A stretch of 64,000 bases of DNA from Clostridiales bacterium (GCA_012719075.1 JAAYBB010000066.1:24811-88810); one strand, 5' to 3'. Counted from the first letter of the stretch, positions 25,687 to 35,453 are shown. Translations and numbers: made by a program. The notes: generated by a model not told the origin, from the sequence alone.

Positions 25687-25872
25687 TCAGTCCTCCGACT
25701 TGACGACAACGGCCCTGCCGTCGTAAAAGCCGCAGTGGGAACACACCCTGTGGGGAGCGGTCAGCTCCTTGCACTCCCTGCAGCGCACGAGGGCGGGGGG
25801 CTTCAGCTTCCAGACCGCGCTGCGCCGCTTGTGCTTGCGCGCCTTGGACGTATAATGCTTCGGTACGGCCAT
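25687..25872 (-). CDS. rpmF: 50S ribosomal protein L32
   Basis: 61 residues, beginning MAVPKHYTSKARKHKRRS, the L32 signature. CREC and CSHC supply a four-cysteine zinc site. The start has an AGGTGACATC-type ribosome site. It follows the DUF177 gene by 27 bases, the standard DUF177-rpmF arrangement. Confidence 0.97.
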   Translation of the reverse strand: MAVPKHYTSKARKHKRRSAVWKLKPPALVRCRECKELTAPHRVCSHCGFYDGRAVVVKSED

Positions 25873-25899
25873 GATGTCACCTCCCGGGGGGAATATTGT

Positions 25900-26412
25900 T
25901 TATCCGTTGTTTTCGGTGTCCGTAAGGGCTTGCAGCCCCTGCCAGCGCGGATCGATACGCCTGTGGTCGCAGCCGCACTCGCCGCTGTTCAAATCCGCGC
26001 CGCAGATGGGGCAAAGTCCCTTGCACGCCTCGCTGCAAAGCTGCTTGCTCGGCAGCTCCAGCAGAAGGGCGGTCTGCGCCAGGTGGTCCAGATCCAGCTC
26101 CTCGTTTTCGGCACGGACGAGCTTTTCGCTCTCCTCGGCATCGGGTTCTGCCGAGACCATGGACGAAAACGCAATGGAAAACGGCCGCTCAAACCGCTGG
26201 TTGCAGCGGTCACAGCGCAGCTGTAACACGCCGGAAATCGCAAACTCCAGCGTCACGGCGCCGTACGCCGAAAAGACGGCGCCGCACACCCGTACCGGCT
26301 GCGTCAACGGCCGCTCTCCGTAAGTCAGCTCGAGCCCGGACAAGTCGAGTTGTTCGTCGAATGTGATCCGCTCGTCGCTGTTTTTGAGCATGCTCGAAAT
26401 GGAAACCCTCAT
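25900..26412 (-). CDS. DUF177 (YceD-like) protein linked to L32 and 23S rRNA
   Basis: 170 residues. It contains CDRCNQRFERP near residue 72 and CPICGADLNSGECGC near residue 138, a zinc-binding pattern typical of DUF177. The family is encoded upstream of rpmF across bacteria and plants and has been tied to 23S rRNA accumulation. The ATG at 26412 has GGGAG upstream; the frame from 26466 would cover the promoter and is rejected. Confidence 0.92.
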   Translation of the reverse strand: MRVSISSMLKNSDERITFDEQLDLSGLELTYGERPLTQPVRVCGAVFSAYGAVTLEFAISGVLQLRCDRCNQRFERPFSIAFSSMVSAEPDAEESEKLVRAENEELDLDHLAQTALLLELPSKQLCSEACKGLCPICGADLNSGECGCDHRRIDPRWQGLQALTDTENNG

Positions 26413-26471
26413 GGTCGCACTCCCGTCGCAGGGCCAATCAAATGGGTGCAGGCCCCGCAGGCGCATTTTTC

Positions 26472-26501
26472 ATTGTAGCAAACCAACTGCCCGGTTGTCA
26501 A
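26472..26501 (-). promoter_or_regulatory. Promoter of the DUF177-rpmF operon
   Basis: Perfect -35 TTGACA (26496-26501), 18-base spacer, -10 TACAAT (26472-26477), 60 bases before the DUF177 start. Confidence 0.8.
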
Positions 26502-26604
26502 GGGGCCAAATGGCCGTCCGCACAGCTTTTGCCGGCGTACCGGGACCACAGTGTATGCCGCCCCCCGCCGGATGGTGCCGGAGCTCTTCGGGCGGGCCCT
26601 TGGC

Positions 26605-27525
26605 CTACGCCTGTCCCGCAAACTTCTCCAGCACTGCCCTGTGGTAGGGCGTGGGGACGCCGGTCTGCTCCCCGAGCTCCACCATCCGGCCGACGACGTG
26701 GAACAGCTCGGTCCGGGCCGCCGGCTTTCCGCCGCTGAGGTCGCGGTAGAGCGAGGTCATGGTCTCGGGCGGCATCTTGGCAAACTCCGCAACGTACCGG
26801 TCGGCCGTGTCGGCCGGCAGCGCCACACCTCGGGCGGCGGCCACGGCGATCAGGTCCCCGATCACGGCGCGCAGCACCGCCTCGTGGCCGGGGTCCTCGT
26901 GCACGAGGCCGGCCGGGCCGTCGTAATGGCAGAAGACGACGCTGTTGCTGCACATGATGGCGTATTTGGACCAGCTGTCCAGCAGGATGTCCTGCGACAG
27001 AACGGTCTTGATCCCCGCGCCGTTGAGGAGCGCGGCCAGCTCTTCAAAGCCGGCCGGGCGGCTGCCGTCCTTCATGCCGAGGGCAATTCTGCACAGCCCG
27101 GCGCTCTGCACGATGTGCCCGGGCGCCTCCAGCCGGCTGAACACGTGGATGGTGCCGTCGGCCAGTACGCAGGGCGGCAGGTGGGGCGCCATCATCTCGG
27201 ACACCATGACGCCATTGAGCAGCGGGACCACAATGGTCTCGGGCCCGACCATCGGCGATATGGCCTCGCAGGCGGCCTGGAGGTCGTAGCCCTTGCAGGC
27301 CAGCAGCACGGCGTCCATGACGCCCAGCTCCTCCGCGCGGTCGGAGGCCATCTTTGGATGCGCCGTGAAGTCGCCCAGCGCGACTGACTGCACCCGCAGG
27401 CCGCCTTGGCGGATGGCCTCGAGGTTTTGCCCGCGGACATAAAAGTAGGTCTCGGGGTGGTGGTTTGCCAGCGCGCCGCCGACAATGCCGCCGACGCCGC
27501 CGATGCCAAATACGGCGATTTTCAT
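26605..27525 (-). CDS. Ketopantoate reductase family protein (PanE/ApbA)
   Basis: 306 residues. An N-terminal Rossmann motif GIGGVGG (7-13) is followed by RGQNLEAI, where Arg fits NADP(H) binding, and a C-terminal all-helical ApbA domain with the conserved lysine region WSKYAIMCSNS. The expected reaction is NADPH reduction of 2-dehydropantoate to pantoate, but many paralogues act on other 2-oxoacids and no panB, panC or panD is nearby. The ATG at 27525 follows GGAGGAG. Monocistronic. Confidence 0.85.
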   Translation of the reverse strand: MKIAVFGIGGVGGIVGGALANHHPETYFYVRGQNLEAIRQGGLRVQSVALGDFTAHPKMASDRAEELGVMDAVLLACKGYDLQAACEAISPMVGPETIVVPLLNGVMVSEMMAPHLPPCVLADGTIHVFSRLEAPGHIVQSAGLCRIALGMKDGSRPAGFEELAALLNGAGIKTVLSQDILLDSWSKYAIMCSNSVVFCHYDGPAGLVHEDPGHEAVLRAVIGDLIAVAAARGVALPADTADRYVAEFAKMPPETMTSLYRDLSGGKPAARTELFHVVGRMVELGEQTGVPTPYHRAVLEKFAGQA

Positions 27526-27590
27526 TACAACTCCTCCAAATACGGCGTTCGCTGCCGCCCAGAGCGGATTTTCTGCCGTTGTTTTCCAAA

Positions 27591-27619
27591 ATTTTACCAC
27601 AGGCCCGCGCGCCGCGCAA
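27591..27619 (-). promoter_or_regulatory. Promoter of the panE-like gene
   Basis: -35 TTGCGC (27614-27619), 17 bases, -10 TAAAAT with an upstream TG (27591-27596). Confidence 0.65.
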
Positions 27620-27630
27620 GGGTGCCCCCC

Positions 27631-27724
27631 TGTCCGCGCGGTTTACATAAGGGGAGGGCGCTTTGGGCAGCAGCGCGATCAGCACGCCGAACCGCTTGTC
27701 CGCGAGGTTTACGTAGGGGGAGGG
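27631..27724. repeat. Pair of 28-bp direct repeats, 66-bp period
   Basis: Copies at 27631-27658 and 27697-27724 agree at 25 of 28 positions; the core is GTCCGCG-x-GGTTTAC. The second copy runs directly into a GGGGAGGGGCC hairpin. It lies in the gap between the panE-like gene and the secreted unknown protein. Confidence 0.75.
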
Positions 27725-27742
27725 GCCGCGGACCCCTCCCCT
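27717..27742. repeat. GGGGAGGGGCC hairpin, copy 1
   Basis: Stem GGGGAGGGGCC with GG-A-CCCCTCCCC, followed by TGTCT. A near-identical hairpin, with the same TGTCT, occurs at 29149-29173. It is 240 bases past the stop of the leftward unknown gene. Confidence 0.6.
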
Positions 27743-27982
27743 GTCTGTCGCAAGGGGCAGCTTCTCCCGGTAGGCGGGTAGCGCCGCCCTGCTGTCAACT
27801 GTACAACATACTCGCCACTGCCTCTGCGGGACTGCGGTGCCGCTCCCGGCCCGCACGTCCATCCCTTAGGCGGTATCGATTGTCGCCATCTGCCCTGCAG
27901 TCGGAGCCACCCGAGTCCATCCCATGCGCACAGAGGAACCGTCTGTTGACCCTCAGCGGGACAGTGGCCGGGAAGCGCGCTG

Positions 27983-29065
27983 TTATAGGATGGGCATGTT
28001 TTGCTGCACAACAGACAGCATCACTGCGATGACAAGCCGTATTCCCGCTTCCGGCTGCCAAAGCCGCGCGCCGATCGGCAGATCTTTTCTGTGCAGCCGC
28101 CAGATTTTGAAGACATTGCCCGGCACCGCCCGGCTTTGCAGCTCCTCGCGCAGCGCCCGCAGCCTGCCCTCTATGTCGATCTTCAGGTTGTTTTCAAGAT
28201 GGTAGGCCTCCTGCGGGTCGTCGCTCCGGACGTCGGCGATGCACCAGCACCCATTTGCTTTTTCAAGCGTAAACGTATAGGTCGTCCACGAAAACCCAAC
28301 CAACTCGAGGTTGCCATACAGGGCGCTCTCCTCCTTCAGCAGCGTGACCGTCGCCGCACCGCCCGACACCCCGATCTCCGTGACCGTCGCTTGAATGCTG
28401 CGGATGTCCTGCCTGCCCGGATACTCCGGCCAGTTCATATATTCCTGTTCCCACCGCTTTTTAAACCGCAGGCGGTCCATAAAGTATGCCAGGCCAGGGG
28501 CCTGCTCCCCCGCCTTGAGGAAGCGCGAAAAGTCGTAGTCTTTCTGATCCCTGAAGTTTTTCTCTTCCAAAAAGAACAGGGCCTGCAACGTTGTCTCGAT
28601 GATCTCCTCATCCGAGCGATTGCCTGTGTAAAGTGCATCCACCTGTTGTTCCACCAGGACCTGCAGCTGGTAGTGCCGATCGTCGCCCAGCCCCTGGTTG
28701 GCCCGCAGTGCGACGATCTCGTCGGCGTCGAGCGAGAGCAGGTCCGCCAGCGCCCGCTCCTTCTCCAACACCAGCGCCCTGGTTGTCTCGAGCTCTTTGC
28801 GCTGCGCCGGCGTGATGTCGCGCGCCGGTTCGGTGTGCCCGACGTGTTCCTCTATCACAGGGGCCGGTGCACCGCTGTCCGCGATGCCCTCCGCAGATTC
28901 CCCTGCAACCTGCTGCCGCAGCTCCACCCCGGCGGTCTGCTCCGCAAAGGAGGGCTTCACGCCGGGCTGCGCGGCCGCTGGTGCGGCTGGCCATACAAGC
29001 CACGCCGCCAGCGCCGCCACAAGCAGCCGGGCGGCCCTTTTTTTCCGTTCCTGCACCCCACTCAC
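27983..29065 (-). CDS. Secreted or anchored protein of unknown function
   Basis: About 360 residues. It starts with a basic stretch (ERKKRAARLL), a hydrophobic core and an Ala-rich cleavage region (APAAAQ), so it is probably exported. The middle is charged and helical (KELETTRALVLEKERALADLL); the C-terminal half has strand patterns ending in WCIADVRSDDPQEAYHLENN, reminiscent of small NTF2- or DUF4829-like domains, though I cannot assign a family. The start is probably GTG at 29065 with AGGAG upstream; longer frames have no ribosome site. It follows the DUF1015 gene in the same direction but a hairpin separates them. Confidence 0.7.
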   Translation of the reverse strand: MSGVQERKKRAARLLVAALAAWLVWPAAPAAAQPGVKPSFAEQTAGVELRQQVAGESAEGIADSGAPAPVIEEHVGHTEPARDITPAQRKELETTRALVLEKERALADLLSLDADEIVALRANQGLGDDRHYQLQVLVEQQVDALYTGNRSDEEIIETTLQALFFLEEKNFRDQKDYDFSRFLKAGEQAPGLAYFMDRLRFKKRWEQEYMNWPEYPGRQDIRSIQATVTEIGVSGGAATVTLLKEESALYGNLELVGFSWTTYTFTLEKANGCWCIADVRSDDPQEAYHLENNLKIDIEGRLRALREELQSRAVPGNVFKIWRLHRKDLPIGARLWQPEAGIRLVIAVMLSVVQQNMPIL

Positions 29066-29148
29066 CCCACTCCTGCTGCTGCGCCACGTAAACAGATGGC
29101 CCGCCGTCCTTCTCCTGTCGAAAGCCCAGGGCTTTTTGACAAGCTCAA

Positions 29149-29173
29149 GGGGAGGGGCCGCGGGCCCCTCCCC
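29149..29173 (-). repeat. GGGGAGGGGCC hairpin, copy 2, after the DUF1015 gene
   Basis: Stem GGGGAGGGGCC/GGGCCCCTCCCC, 11 bases past the DUF1015 stop on the minus strand. It lacks a T-run, so it could be a weak terminator, an mRNA 3' end protector or a dispersed repeat (see 27717-27742). Confidence 0.6.
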
Positions 29174-29183
29174 TGTCTCTGCG

Positions 29184-30377
29184 CTAGCCCTCGAGCCGGC
29201 GGGCCTCGAGGTAAAACCGCTTGTCCTGCGCATGCCCCATCGAAAAACTCTTGCGCACCAGCAGGCCGCCCGCCCGCACCAGCGGGAAGAGCTCACCCTT
29301 GTCGTAGGGGGGCAGGATCAGCGCCACGCAGCGCTCGCCCTCGCCCAGCGCGCGCGCCTCCCGCTCGCCGTGGATGTAGTCGATGTCCGCCTCGGGGTGG
29401 CGGGCCAGAAAGTCGTCCAGCATGGGCTGCAGCACCTGCAGCCCGGGCAGCCGTTCGGGGTCGATGCCCTCGGCCGCCAGCTGCGCCTCCGTCACGCCGA
29501 ACAGCACCCGGTGGATCGACTCAAAGGCCAGCGCCGGGTCGTGCAGGTTGACCACCTCGCACAGTGCGTAGCGGGCGGGGTGGTCAACCTGCCGCGCCTC
29601 GGGCAGCGTCGGCTTTATCTGCTCCCAGCAGGCCTTGGCGGTGGCCAGCGAGTGGTTGCCGTCCCCCATGGCAAACAGCAGTCCCTCACCGCGCCGGCAC
29701 AGCGTCTCCAGCGCGCCGGCGACCTCAGAGAGCTGCGCGTCGTCCTTGACCTGCCAGCCGGCCAGCCGTCCGCTGTCCAGCATGAGCGGGAAGTCGTAGA
29801 GCTTCGGCAGCGCATTCAGTGCCCGCTCCAGCGGCCCCATCAGCAGGTCTTCGGGGTCGTCCACCAGCACCAGGATGTGGGGCAGCTCGATCGGCGCCGC
29901 CGCGCGGATCTCAACGCGCGGGGGCAGCCGGTCCAGAATGGTGCCCTCGGTCGCCCGGATCAGGCTTTTGGAGCCCGCCGCATAGTCGTACTGCTCCAGG
30001 TCCAGCGCCAGCACCAGCCCCCTGCGCAGGCCGGTCGAGGTCTGCCGGTGCAGGTAGACCATGCCCTCGCCGATGCTGCGCAGGACCCCCTCGTCGAGGT
30101 AGCGCCGCATGGCGCCGTGGATGTCGCGAAGGCGGCGCGCGCGGCCCTTCGCCCCGAGGTGGCACTCGGGCAGCATCAGGCGCAGGGCCGAGGGCGCGTC
30201 GCCCACCAGCGCCTCCACCTGCGCCCAATAGGCGGGGTTGGCCGAGTGCTGGTCGCAGGCCACCACCGCAAAGGTCGTCAAATCGACGCCGGGCGCCGGC
30301 AGCAGGATGTCGGGCAGGCCGACCGCCAGGGCCGCCAGGGCCTGCTTCAGCGCGGCCCGATCACTTGCCTGTGTCAT
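29184..30377 (-). CDS. DUF1015-family protein in the serine operon
   Basis: 397 residues, full length for DUF1015. Recognisable stretches are VVACDQHSANPAYW near residue 38, LPPYDKGELFPLV, and MGDGNHSLATAKACWE near residue 250, whose DGNHS is the strongest family mark. It lies 28 bases behind serA and in the same direction as serC-serA. No serB (phosphoserine phosphatase) is seen. The recurrent DUF1015-serA-serC linkage in Clostridia suggests a role in phosphoserine or serine phosphate chemistry, but this is inference. The ATG at 30377 follows GGGAGGG. Confidence 0.88.
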   Translation of the reverse strand: MTQASDRAALKQALAALAVGLPDILLPAPGVDLTTFAVVACDQHSANPAYWAQVEALVGDAPSALRLMLPECHLGAKGRARRLRDIHGAMRRYLDEGVLRSIGEGMVYLHRQTSTGLRRGLVLALDLEQYDYAAGSKSLIRATEGTILDRLPPRVEIRAAAPIELPHILVLVDDPEDLLMGPLERALNALPKLYDFPLMLDSGRLAGWQVKDDAQLSEVAGALETLCRRGEGLLFAMGDGNHSLATAKACWEQIKPTLPEARQVDHPARYALCEVVNLHDPALAFESIHRVLFGVTEAQLAAEGIDPERLPGLQVLQPMLDDFLARHPEADIDYIHGEREARALGEGERCVALILPPYDKGELFPLVRAGGLLVRKSFSMGHAQDKRFYLEARRLEG

Positions 30378-30405
30378 GAAAATCCCTCCCGTCGTTGGTC
30401 GGGCC

Positions 30406-31575
30406 TCAGATCACGCGCACCCGCACCACGCCCTCGATGGCTGCGATGCGCGCCACGCACTCGCTGCCCGGCCGCGTGGAGAGGTCCAGCAGCGTGTAGG
30501 CCCAGTCCCCCTTGCTCTTGTTGATCATGTGGTCGATGTTGTGGTTGTACTCGGCCAGCAGCGTGCCGATCTGCCCCACCATGTTGGTGACGTTGCGGTT
30601 GATGATGCAGACCCGGTGCACACTGGTGCGCGGGAAGTCGCACTCGGGCAGGTTGACCGAGTTGCGGATGTTGCCGTCCTCGAGGTAGTTTTGCAGCTGC
30701 TGCGCCGCCATGACGGCGCACTTCTCCTCCGACTCGGGCGTCGAGGCGCCGAGGTGCGGGATGGCCAGCACCCCCTCGACCCCCAGCAGCCGCTCGTTTG
30801 GAAAGTCGGTCACGTAGGCGCGCAGACGGCCCGTGGCCAGCGCCTCCAGCACCGCGCTGTCCTCCACCAGGCCGCCGCGGGCAAAGTTGAGCAGCACGGC
30901 CTTGTCCCGCATGGCCGAAAGCTCCTTGACGCCGATGATGCCCTCGGTCTTCTGGGTCAGCGGCAGGTGCAGCGTGAGGTAGTCGCACTCGGCAAAGAGC
31001 TGCTCGAGGCTGGAGGCCCGGATCACCGAGCGGGAGAGGCTCCAGGCCGCCGCCACCGAAATATAGGGGTCGTAGCCGAACACCTGCATGTTGAGCCCGT
31101 AGTGCGCCGCGTTGGCCACCTGGACGCCCACGGCGCCAAGGCCGACCACGCCCAGCTTCTTATCGGCCATCTCGGGCCCGACAAACTGCTTTTTGCCCTG
31201 CTCGACCTCCCGTTCGACGTCGGTCCCGTCACAGGAGAGCGTACCCAGCCACTCGATGCCCTCCACCACCCGCCGGCCGGTCAGCAGCATGCCGCAGAGC
31301 ACCAGCTCCTTGACGGCGTTGGCGTTGGCGCCGGGCGTGTTGAACACGACAATGCCGGCCTTTGAGCACTCCTCGACCGGAATGTTGTTGACGCCGGCGC
31401 CGGCCCGGGCCACCGCCACCAGGTCCTTCCCAAAGGCGTAGCCGTGCAGGCTGTAAGAGCGCAGCAGGATGGCGTCGGGGTTCTCGATGTCGGCCGCGAC
31501 CTGATAGCGCTCGGCCTGCAGGATCGGCTTGATCTTGGGGGAGATGCTGTTGAGCAATTTAATTTGATATTTCAT
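30406..31575 (-). CDS. serA: D-3-phosphoglycerate dehydrogenase
   Basis: 389 residues, the short SerA type with a C-terminal ACT domain. It oxidises 3-phosphoglycerate with NAD+, the first step of serine synthesis. Seen are the NAD-binding GLGAVG, the catalytic region NFARGG (Arg), and HLGAST with the catalytic His. The ACT domain (about 320-389, VHRVCIINRNVTNMVGQIG) may bind serine for feedback control. Its ATG overlaps the serC stop as ATGA, so translation is coupled. Confidence 0.95.
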   Translation of the reverse strand: MKYQIKLLNSISPKIKPILQAERYQVAADIENPDAILLRSYSLHGYAFGKDLVAVARAGAGVNNIPVEECSKAGIVVFNTPGANANAVKELVLCGMLLTGRRVVEGIEWLGTLSCDGTDVEREVEQGKKQFVGPEMADKKLGVVGLGAVGVQVANAAHYGLNMQVFGYDPYISVAAAWSLSRSVIRASSLEQLFAECDYLTLHLPLTQKTEGIIGVKELSAMRDKAVLLNFARGGLVEDSAVLEALATGRLRAYVTDFPNERLLGVEGVLAIPHLGASTPESEEKCAVMAAQQLQNYLEDGNIRNSVNLPECDFPRTSVHRVCIINRNVTNMVGQIGTLLAEYNHNIDHMINKSKGDWAYTLLDLSTRPGSECVARIAAIEGVVRVRVI

Positions 31576-32657
31576 GGCATTCGATGCTCCATCTCAAAGT
31601 CTTTCATATAGGCCAACAGCGCCCGGACCCCCTCGATGGGCATGGCGTTGTAGACATTGGCGCGGATGCCGCCCACCAGCCGGTGCCCCTTGAGGTTGAT
31701 GAGGCCGCGGGCGGCCGCCCCCTTGGCAAAGAGGTCCGAGAGCGCCTCGTCGGGCAGCGTGAAGGTGATGTTCATGTTCGAGCGGTCCTGCGGACGGGCG
31801 GTGGGGGTATAAAAGGTGGAGTTGTCCAAAAATTCGTAGAGCAGGCCGGACTTTTCGTTGTTGCGGCGGGCCATCTCCTCCACGCCGCCCTCGCGGAGGA
31901 TCCAGTCCAGCATCAGGCCGGTCATATAGATGCCCCAGCAGGGGGGCGTGTTGTGCATCGAGCGCCCGGCCACCTGCACCTTGTAGTCCAGCATGGTGGG
32001 GACCTCTTCGGGCAGGTCGCGCAGCAGGTCGCGGCGCAGGACCACCACCGTGACGCCGGCCGGGCCCATGTTCTTCTGGGCGCCGGCGTAGATCAGCACA
32101 AAGTCCTCAATGTCATAAAGCTGCCCGAGCATGGCCGAGGAGAGGTCCCCGACCAGCGGCACCCCCAGCTGTGGCAGCCGGTGGTACTGGGTGCCGAACA
32201 GCGTGTTGTTGACGGTGATGTGCAGGTAGGCCGCATTCTGCGGCAGGTCCTCGGCCCGCACCTCGGGGATATAGCTGAACTTTTTATCGGCGCTGCTGGC
32301 CACCGTCACGGCGTTGCACCAGCGCGCGGCCTCCCGGATGGCCTTTTTGGCAAACTCGTCGGTCTCCACATAGGCCGCCGTCCCCGCCCGGTCCACCAGG
32401 TTCATCGGAATCATCGAGAACTGGGTCGTGGCGCCCCCCTGCAAAAACAGCACGGCATAGCTGTCGGGGATGGCACAGAGCGCGCGCAGATCGGCCTCGG
32501 CCCTTTCGATGATCGCCTCAAAGGCGGGAGATCGATGGCTCATCTCCATCACGCTACAGCCCGCTCCGGGGTAACAGAGCAGGTCCCGCTGTGCCCGTTC
32601 GAGCACCGGCAGCGGCATCATGGAGGGCCCGGCTGAAAAGTTGTACACGCGTTCCAT
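31572..32657 (-). CDS. serC: Phosphoserine aminotransferase
   Basis: 361 residues. PLP-dependent class V aminotransferase that makes phosphoserine from 3-phosphohydroxypyruvate and glutamate. The N terminus VYNFSAGPSMMPLPVLE is diagnostic, the PLP lysine is in YAGAQKNMGPAG near residue 192, and the C terminus has HRLVGGIRANVYNAMP. The ATG at 32657 has AAGGTGG upstream. First gene of serC-serA-DUF1015; a possible promoter (TTGATC, 16 bases, GACAAT) lies at 32682-32709 and a long inverted repeat just upstream of it. Confidence 0.96.
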   Translation of the reverse strand: MERVYNFSAGPSMMPLPVLERAQRDLLCYPGAGCSVMEMSHRSPAFEAIIERAEADLRALCAIPDSYAVLFLQGGATTQFSMIPMNLVDRAGTAAYVETDEFAKKAIREAARWCNAVTVASSADKKFSYIPEVRAEDLPQNAAYLHITVNNTLFGTQYHRLPQLGVPLVGDLSSAMLGQLYDIEDFVLIYAGAQKNMGPAGVTVVVLRRDLLRDLPEEVPTMLDYKVQVAGRSMHNTPPCWGIYMTGLMLDWILREGGVEEMARRNNEKSGLLYEFLDNSTFYTPTARPQDRSNMNITFTLPDEALSDLFAKGAAARGLINLKGHRLVGGIRANVYNAMPIEGVRALLAYMKDFEMEHRMP

Positions 32658-32681
32658 TGCAAGAGACCACCTTTACAGTTT

Positions 32682-32709
32682 ATTGTCTTGCCAATCTCGC
32701 CCCGATCAA
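32682..32709 (-). promoter_or_regulatory. Possible promoter of serC-serA-DUF1015
   Basis: -35 TTGATC (32704-32709), 16-base spacer, -10 GACAAT (32682-32687), 25 bases before serC. The -10 lacks the first T, so this is tentative. Confidence 0.4.
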
Positions 32710-32720
32710 AAGCGATACAG

Positions 32721-32766
32721 CCACCAAATGTTGTGTCTTACAAAATTGCTCAACAACATTTGGTGG
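32721..32766 (-). promoter_or_regulatory. Perfect 14-bp inverted repeat upstream of serC
   Basis: CCACCAAATGTTGT (32721-32734) and ACAACATTTGGTGG (32753-32766), 18 bases apart, just upstream of the proposed serC promoter in the serC/typA divergent gap. Candidate binding site for a regulator or, if transcribed, a long hairpin. Confidence 0.65.
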
Positions 32767-32867
32767 CCAAAAGGCTTTTCCCGGCCCTCTTATTATAACG
32801 TCGGACTGCATTTTTTACAAGGCTGTGCGCGGCGAGCTTCAAGATTTTGTCATTCTCAACAAAAATA

Positions 32868-32897
32868 TTGTGCGGCGGCAGGGGATCATGGTATAGT
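32868..32897 (+). promoter_or_regulatory. Promoter of typA
   Basis: -35 TTGTGC (32868-32873), 18 bases, -10 TATAGT (32892-32897), 86 bases before the typA ATG. No other good promoter lies closer. Confidence 0.65.
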
Positions 32898-32911
32898 ATG
32901 TTGATCGGACG

Positions 32912-32939
32912 AAAAAAGAGCGGGGGGCCGCTCTTTTTT
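32912..32939 (+). terminator. Terminator-like hairpin inside the typA leader
   Basis: Perfect 12-bp stem AAAAAAGAGCGG/CCGCTCTTTTTT with a GGGG loop. It has the full form of an intrinsic terminator but lies between the typA promoter and the gene, starting about 8 bases after the expected transcription start. No leftward gene could use it. A transcriptional attenuator or a 5' protective hairpin are the options. Confidence 0.7.
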
Positions 32940-32983
32940 GAAGTGGCCCCGAAAAATTTGGATGCGTACAGGATGAGTGCCTT

Positions 32984-34807
<1,824 letters not shown>

Positions 34808-34833
34808 GGCGCGCGGTGCGTGGGGGCGGAGGC

Positions 34834-34957
34834 TTGGCCCTTACCCTTGGTCCTTAACTTGGCCCTTAACTTGGCCCTTAACTTGGCCTTTAACTTGGCC
34901 TTTAACTTGGCCTTTAACTTGGCCCTTGATTTGGCCCTTTGTCTTGGTCCTTGTGCC
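34834..34957. repeat. 12-bp tandem repeat after typA, about nine units
   Basis: Units of the form TTGGCCCTTAAC run head to tail from 34834: six are exact 12-mers with C/T changes at one or two positions (34847-34918), flanked by diverged 12- to 14-base units. Because 12 is a multiple of 3, all frames stay open and give false ORFs (LNLA or KAKL repeats). Starts 27 bases after the typA stop. Confidence 0.9.
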
Positions 34958-35243
34958 AGGTCAGGTCTCGCCCGACCCACCGGTTTTTTAGGATCGCCGG
35001 CATGAGACTTGGCCACAGAAAAGCTACCCCCTTATCCAGCCGCCCTTGAAAGGCTGCTGGTACAGGGCTTGCCCAGGCGCGCTGCTACCGGCCTTATTCC
35101 TCGCCCCCTTATAAGATCTCGGCCACGGGCCGCGGGGCAGGGGATCACGGCCTGCGGGCCGCTCGTACTTTTGGGCGTCAAAAGTACCAAAACCGCCGGG
35201 GGGTATTGCGAGACCCCCCGGACCCCCCGGCGCCACTAAAGTA

Positions 35244-35275
35244 CAACAGGCCCCAAGGAAACTTGGGGCCTGTTG
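35244..35275. terminator. 14-bp stem with GAAA tetraloop
   Basis: CAACAGGCCCCAAG (35244-35257), GAAA, and the exact complement (35262-35275). Exceptionally stable; probable 3' end structure for typA or for the leftward cls transcript. Confidence 0.55.
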
Positions 35276-35453
35276 CTATTGTCAGAGGAACACTTGAAAA
35301 ATCAGGACTCGCACCCTACGGGTGCTCAGACAGCTGATTTTTCCACGCGTTCCTCCCATCTGATACGCTTCGCGGCTGGAAGTGGTGGCTTACCGGCGGG
35401 GGCAAGTACTTTGGGCAGGGCCTCTACCGACCAGTTGGAAACCATCTTAGGTG

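Noticed and set aside
34820-35016. Short frames with LNLA or KAKL tetrapeptide repeats after typA
   Set aside because: They are the translation of a 12-bp tandem repeat; all frames stay open and none has a ribosome site.
35100-35240. Insertion sequence remnant
   Set aside because: The GTACTTTTG/CAAAAGTAC stem and GC-rich flanks resemble repeated extragenic DNA, but there is no transposase piece, no terminal inverted repeat pair and no target duplication visible.
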